Position numbers and translations under genes: made by a program
Assembly: GCA_026874595.1 (NCBI GenBank)
Contig: CM049306.1
Coordinates: 76,449,642-76,513,641 of the forward strand
DNA from: Sipunculus nudus
Taxonomy: Eukaryota; Annelida; Sipuncula; Golfingiida; Sipunculidae
Length of the DNA: 64,000 nt
Reading direction: 5' to 3'
Part shown: positions 57,715 to 64,000 of the stretch, in pieces
Layout: every line of letters starts with the position of its first letter
How positions within the stretch are numbered: position 1 is the first letter of the stretch
The notes under the pieces: generated by a model
What the model was told of the DNA's origin: nothing
Seen by the model: the letters and a program-made list of their open reading frames with translations, nothing else
Database searches by the model: none

Positions 57715-59640
57715 ATTCTCCTGCTGTGGACACTTTGTTCCAGATATGTGTTAACATTATGAGTAATGGGCATTACTGCAGAAAATGGAACAAAATTCAG
57801 TACCTGAAGAAATTCTGCTGGTCTGCCAAAATAAGCTGTCAGTCCTATTGAGCTGTCAGTTACATTAAATTGATCTTGGGCTGAAATTGGTACAAAATTT
57901 TGGCGTCAGTCAATCAGAATGGATACAGCCCTGAATCAAGTACTTGTTACTATGTCAATATTCAGCGTTGAGGGATATTTAAAAAAAAAAACATATATTC
58001 TTTCCATTTCAAAAGACAAAACTTGGAAAGTATTGGATTTTTTCCTGATATTGGCCAATATGTTGCATGTATATGTGATGGGATAATGATAATGTAAGCA
58101 AATAAAGTTGATGGAGGATATTCAGCTAAAATTAATAATGCATGGAATTAGGATCCAGCATGCCTAATGTGCATAAAAATTAATATTGCCCATTAAGAAA
58201 GGTGAAATTCAATATGTGTAGATCCTAGCAAAATGACCTATATATGCAGCAATTTTTTATGGTACTGCTTGGTGTTCTGGAGTCACACATGCTAGATGGT
58301 ACATATGAAATCTCTTAACACACATGGCATTCCTCATGCTGCATTTCGCATTCTGGGCATATGGAATCAAAGCTTAAATTGATGCTCTGAAAAAATGTAC
58401 AAGTGAAGCATATTCAAATTATTTAGAAACGTCATTTATGGCAATATAAATAACCACAAAATCTAAAGTAAAGTTGCCAGTGTCATGCAACATGTAAGTC
58501 CTAATTTCAGACTCAGGTAATGAGTTAGAACCCTAGCTAGTGCTTCTTCAGGGTCTAAATTAATCTCAATGCTGTTGAAGGAAAACAGCTGAGCTACTCC
58601 ACGTCCTGAGTAGGAATGGACAAATGATTAGATGGTGGTTGGAGGCCAGCAAGCATCAGCTATCATTACAGAAAGGAAGGGAAGTTCTGGTCCAGTGCTG
58701 GGGTTCCATGCCAGCGGGGGGATGTCTGACACAGATTAACCCATTAAATGCCTGGCCATTTGATCTTGACCTGGAGTTCATGGCAGATAATGAGATTACC
58801 CGTAAGTTAAGGTTAATTACTTGAAAGATTGGTCAGGAACTGGAAGCAAACATTGTCAGCAGCAGGTCAGATTGACAAAGACTGAAAGGACAGGAATGGA
58901 CGGGAGGGTGGGGGGGGGGAAGGGGGGGGGGGGAGGAGGAGTTTTAAAGGTCATTTAGTTCCTTGAAGTAAATTGATACTGATATGAACTGAGATGTTCT
59001 TCTTTTGTTTAACATCTTTGCCACAATTACAAATGTTCAGCATATTCTTTAGATTTTGTTCATTGTAATGCCATTTACAAGGCAACATTTTTATGAGAGA
59101 TTTATCTTCATCCTATAACAATTAAAGTGACATCTTTCTTTTGGTTTATGCAGTTTTCAGTATTATTATTTCAACCAAAAGTTGAAAATCCTGTTTTACA
59201 TGTAAAATCCTCATCCATATTTCACAACCAATGTCTATTTTCTTCATTGCTCCAGGAAACTAATAACCATTTGCCTATAGAACCAAGACCTATAGAACAC
59301 GGGCTAGGTTTAATTCATTTTCTTTTCCCTTTTTAATACAGGCCCATGAAACCCTGCGGTTGATGACCCAAAATATATGTAAAAGAAAAATTCCATTGAT
59401 GTCTCTTAATGCACTTTTGATTTGTCTGTACACATCACATTAAATTTATCATCTTCCTTTGGTGTCTTTGCTTTTGTGATATTTCCTTTAATGTTTGATG
59501 AACTGCTGTTAAAGGTTAAGTCTTCTTATAACCTGTAATGCTGTGTGTCACTCAAATGTCCTGCCAACTGTTTGTAGTACATTATAACTGGTAGGACTCA
59601 AAACATATGGGTAAACACTTGAAGACATGAAAGTAGTTCA
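57715..59640. other. Non-coding stretch with a long G-rich run
   Basis: Unique DNA. A nearly pure G stretch with A interruptions spans about 58903-58938. Short + frames at 58624-58824 and 59127-59336 are unrecognised. Confidence 0.5.
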
Positions 59641-62600
59641 TAATATAAAGAGAGAGAGAGAGAGAGAGGAACTGTTAACTTGAATTTTTCTTCTTTTAAC
59701 TATTCAGGTTTGCTCAGTGTCTAACCACTTACACACCAAGGAATATTTGGAATTATCATGCTTTACCTTCAGGTTTTAACTCTGCAGTCATGATCTTCCA
59801 GTTTCGATGCATCAACCTCATATTCTTTCTGCAGTGCTTCATATATATATACAACATTTACAGGATGACATTATCATAATTAGACTTAACTGTGTTAGCT
59901 TTAAGTCTAAAAGTTCTGTGATTCCACTAGTGTGTTAACCATTTTGTAAGTATTAATTATCACTTCAGAAGAGGCCTTAACTTCATCCTGGTGTTCATTG
60001 GTGAGTACACCTCTCCTTCATAGATATATAGTGAAGGCCATTACCTTGGTCAATTTTCAAAGAAAAAAATGTAATGTCGTCTGCTGAGCATCATGGGCCA
60101 TGGGCCACTTGTATTTCTTTTATATTTTTATCTGCCTTTAAAGATCAACTCTTGTAAAATCATGTGATGTTGTATTGATAATAATCACAGCTGGCATCAC
60201 ATAAATTATAACTCAGGGTCACTCTCATTGGATTTCTGAGCTGAAACAGGTGGGTCCAGGCAGGTTTATTATGACATACCTGTCAGCAGATCATAAATTA
60301 AAACTGATTTATATATTATAACTCTACACCCACATGCTGGAGTTCAGTACATAAACCTGATTGGTACAAGAGACAAAAGTTGAACCTGGGCATGTGTTTA
60401 ATTCATAATCCACTGTTTGACAGCCTTTAACCCTATATATTTCAGTTTTTACATGGTACATGATATATTTTTTCATGATTTGGTTAGGTTCTCAAAACAA
60501 AATATTTTCATGATTGATTTTTGCATTAGGAACTAGCTGCAATCACCATATCATCTCAGCTGCCACTGAATATATAAAATAAATTAAAGCAGCAACATAT
60601 TTTTGTATTCGGTTGTTTAAGATAAACAAAATTATGTCAACATGCAAACAATCAGATTTAGGGAGTTTTTGAAGCTTTTTAGATTTTAACAAAAGTGACT
60701 TGAAAATTAACTGGTCAATACTTACTGTTAGATTTTGAGATTCTTTTTATTTTGGGCAATTTTAAATGTACATTTTATGAAAAAAGACAAATAGGCATTC
60801 AAAATGTTGATGATATAAATGTAGGATTTTGCAGAATGGGCTGATATACTTCAAGGGGGACATTCTGAGGTTGTTTTTAGTGAGACAATAATACTGGGAA
60901 GCAATTCAGAAAAAAGTTGGTTTGTGAGCATTTTCATTAAATCTTTATATTTAGATAATTTTATGTAAAAACTTGAAACCTCAGAATTTATAGTTTTACA
61001 GCTATCAAATATCAGATGTCTAAGTTATTATACATGGAGAATCTTGAAATCATAATGCGCTTCTAAACAGTGAACATTTTAACTCTGTTTGGCTTTGTTG
61101 CCATGAGTCATAATTGATGGCCTTATCAGCATTTTGTCATTGAGTATTTAGCTTTTTAATTTGAGAAAATTATTATCTAGGGTCAGAAAAATTTTAATCT
61201 TAACCTTATCAATTAACTCAAATTTGATATTTGAAACTGATGTGGGTGTATGAGCCATACAAGTATTATGACAAGCTGCAATTACAACTCAACCTGTAAG
61301 GCTTTATATCTTGTCAGTATTAATATATTATTATTAGTTTTGAATAAGTGATAATTAAATCAAATGGCAGGGTTTAGATCCAGCATGATTAAATATAGCT
61401 TATGATACAATTATCTAACAGAATTTCAGAATGGATGGTTTTGTGATCGTTCATGAAACAATAAAAACAGAAGTTTAAATATGACCCTGTGGAGTAGGAT
61501 GTTAGGTTTGTAGGAGCTTAATTGATAAAATATTTTGATATAAATTTACATACTTTTAATTTATATGCCCACTTAAATACATTAATTCTTGATGAACTGT
61601 TCTCATGGGAATAACAGACAGAATTACTTGAGATCACTGTAGAATCCCTTTATGCAATTTGTCTCTTAATCTTTAATTTAATATCAGTAATATTTAGTAC
61701 ATTATGTTAAGACAATGACTGTCCATTCTGCTTTGTAAACAGAGTCCTGTTTCAATTATTAACATTGAAAGCCACAAGTTGATAGTCATCTACTGTTAAA
61801 GGTGACATATTCTACTGTTTTTCCCATTCAGTTTTAATGATGAAACCAGAGGAAAAATTCCTGCTTTTGAGGATGCAGTGATAATTTCCGTTGGGGATGT
61901 GTGCTGTTAGGTGCAAAGTGAAAGGTAATTAATATTCATTCTGTCACCATAGGATCAGAAGAATGAAGTTGCATCTTCAAAGATGCAGGAACATCTCAGG
62001 GAACAGTTAGTTACCATGGGGACCTGATACAGATGAGTTTACCCTCTGCCTCCAATTTTGGATGTCTTTAAGAAAATTAACGATGTGTCACCTGCTGTCT
62101 TGATAATTAATTTGCAGCTTCTTGGCTGGATGGTGCAGTCATTGACCCGTGTCCAGATGTGTCCAGTCCAAGGAATGACCAGTGAAAGAAAACACTTCCA
62201 TGAAGGTGTGATGAATTAGGAGTTGGTCCCAGGAGGGTGATCAGTGACTTGGAGGGCTGCTCTGGCCAGCAAAGAAAATTGATCTTAATCTTAATGCAAA
62301 CATCATCAGCAGGGCCACCTTAAACTGGGAGCCACTACTGTTGCATCCAGATAAATTGGCTGACACCAGGGCTTGTATGTGATTTGTCTCACCCATGGAG
62401 GGATCACACGCCTCTAAGCATTCCTAAAGATGAATTCCTCATCACCATAGATCAGATGACCGCCCAAGAATGAAGTGCTTAGCCTCAGCTCATGTAACAA
62501 ATCCTGACACGTTGTGATGTAAACTCATTGGGGTTGGGAACGAGTGGCACGTTTTTGTGGTTAATCAAGTTGTGAAAACTTAGTTTAGGTTAGCGTGAAC

Positions 62601-64000
62601 AAGTTATCTTTTGATGGAGTAGGGTCATTCTCCAAACATATCTTCTTCCAGTAAAAAGTCAAATGTCCCTTTTTGTTTCTCTTCCTGGAGTTTACATGGC
62701 TTTTCTGTATTGGTTGAAATACATGGCATAAGCTTACAAACACATAATCTGCATCTAGTGTTAAGTTGCCTGCTTCAGCTATTGGTGAAAGTGTATAGTT
62801 TATGTGAACCGTTTACCTGGTACCTCGTTATTACCGACAACAGCACTGTTGAAGCCAGATTGATTTCAGGATATGAACACTTTTAACCTGGACCTATATG
62901 CACACTTCATATAAGGCCAGCCTTATATATAAGAGCTATATTCTTTGAGTTATGGGGCTTGTTCAGGCACCCCTGAACCAATTAAAAATTTGATAAAAAA
63001 AAGTCCAAGTATCTCAATAAATAATGCCTGGATTGTCATGATTGCCATGCTTTGCATATTGGTCATGGACAGTTTTATCAGTTGCTAAAGATTAGTGGTA
63101 CCCATCTGTTTTTCATGTATTTGTCCTATTTTTCACAATTTTATGAGACATTTAAATGCAATTATCCAATAGTTTCTCAGCTGCAGGTTCATCCATTGTC
63201 CTGAAACCTCATGTTCATTGATCATGACTTGTGGTATCTGTTCCTGAAGACTTACAGCAACACCTGTATTTGTTTTATTTTTCTTGCATTTCTTCCTCTA
63301 TATTTGAGACCATCCAACAACAGCGTTCATATAATTAAGTTTCTCCCCTGTGGTTTCATCTGGTGTCCTCTGATCTGGTGTGCATATTCATCATCATATG
63401 TTTTATCAATAGATGACAGGTGGCACCCCTGTGTGCGCTTGTATTTTTCGCAAATTTTACCTGTATTTTTAGACTGGCACACATAAAAGTTACTGTGCTG
63501 GTTTCTCAATCTCTGAAACTTGGATGTGCCACAGTGTATGACTTGGAAACTTCTAACTTAATAAACAGGGAGGTCCTGAATAATCTCCATGGAATCCTTA
63601 AATAAGGTCATGGTGGCTGGTTTTCTGTAGCTTCTTGCCAAAAATATCATTTTCTCCGTTAAAAGTTATAGTGAACCCTACCTAATGACTTACTCTGATG
63701 GGTAATTGGGTCACCATGACCTGATTTTCCTAAATCACATGCTTATGTTCAGTGCGGTGTACACAAACCCACAACCAACACATCAACTGAGTATCATGAC
63801 CCATGGGTCACTTCCAGTTGGGTAACATGCCATGTCATTTTCCTGTAATACGGGATATCGCTAATAACAACACTCTTGTGTGTGGAGGTAGAATCTGCCT
63901 GCCTGCCTGAAAAATTGCAGGCAAACAAATAGCGCCCCTGGCGGACAGCCTGTCCAGCCCATTCATTCAATACACTGCGCACTGTGTGCACTGTGCACAG
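59641..64000. other. Long unique stretch, no gene recognised
   Basis: Mostly unique AT-rich DNA. A (GA)n run lies at about 59648-59669. The segment 61900-62560 is more balanced in composition and could be regulatory, but no motif cluster stood out. Two + frames near 63211-63605 and a minus frame at 63794-63991 lack recognisable domains. No mobile-element end was seen in this last part. Confidence 0.5.

Overview
This is non-coding nuclear DNA from an animal, most probably a marine invertebrate and plausibly a mollusc. It is AT-rich, full of (TA)n, (GA)n and G/C tracts, minisatellites and short non-autonomous transposons. It has no bacterial-type gene packing, no long open frame outside low-complexity DNA, and no tRNA or rRNA gene that I can recognise. 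The mollusc assignment is an inference from repeat style (tRNA-headed SINE-like unit, GGTCAAAGGTCAAGGTCAC repeats, hairpin-headed repeats with a CCGTCCG stretch). It is not proven.

Layout. 0-6 kb: mostly unique DNA with a SINE-like unit near 2.0 kb and a hairpin MITE at 2.5 kb. 6.1-8.6 kb: the most promoter-like part, with CpG-rich segments, ETS-type CCGGAAG sites, a pair of diverged inverted arms around a 1.5 kb AT-rich spacer, and a weak 52-codon first-exon candidate on the + strand. 9-13.3 kb: a purine-rich repeat, a hAT-like element and several MITEs. 14.1-22.3 kb: one large 38-bp minisatellite, split by a 1.75 kb Helitron-like insertion that carries its own 280-bp tandem repeats. 23.4-25.9 kb: a 74-bp minisatellite. 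27-44 kb: MITEs, tandem families with 140-160 bp monomers, a G-rich 46-bp minisatellite, a 43-bp minisatellite, and unique stretches that look like candidate enhancers. 45.9-47.6 kb: a 1.65 kb hAT-like element whose left end has been turned into a near-perfect 191-bp palindrome. 49.5-57.7 kb: more MITEs, including three members of one family with TTA/TAA target sites. 57.7-64 kb: mostly unremarkable intergenic or intronic DNA.

No set of genes working together is visible. The window reads as a gene-poor intergenic region or the inside of a large intron. Its main interest is repeat biology: nested insertions, block duplication in arrays, a fold-back transposon end, and a recurring 140-160 bp monomer size. 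I did not find a previously undescribed protein system. All coding calls are weak and are marked so.
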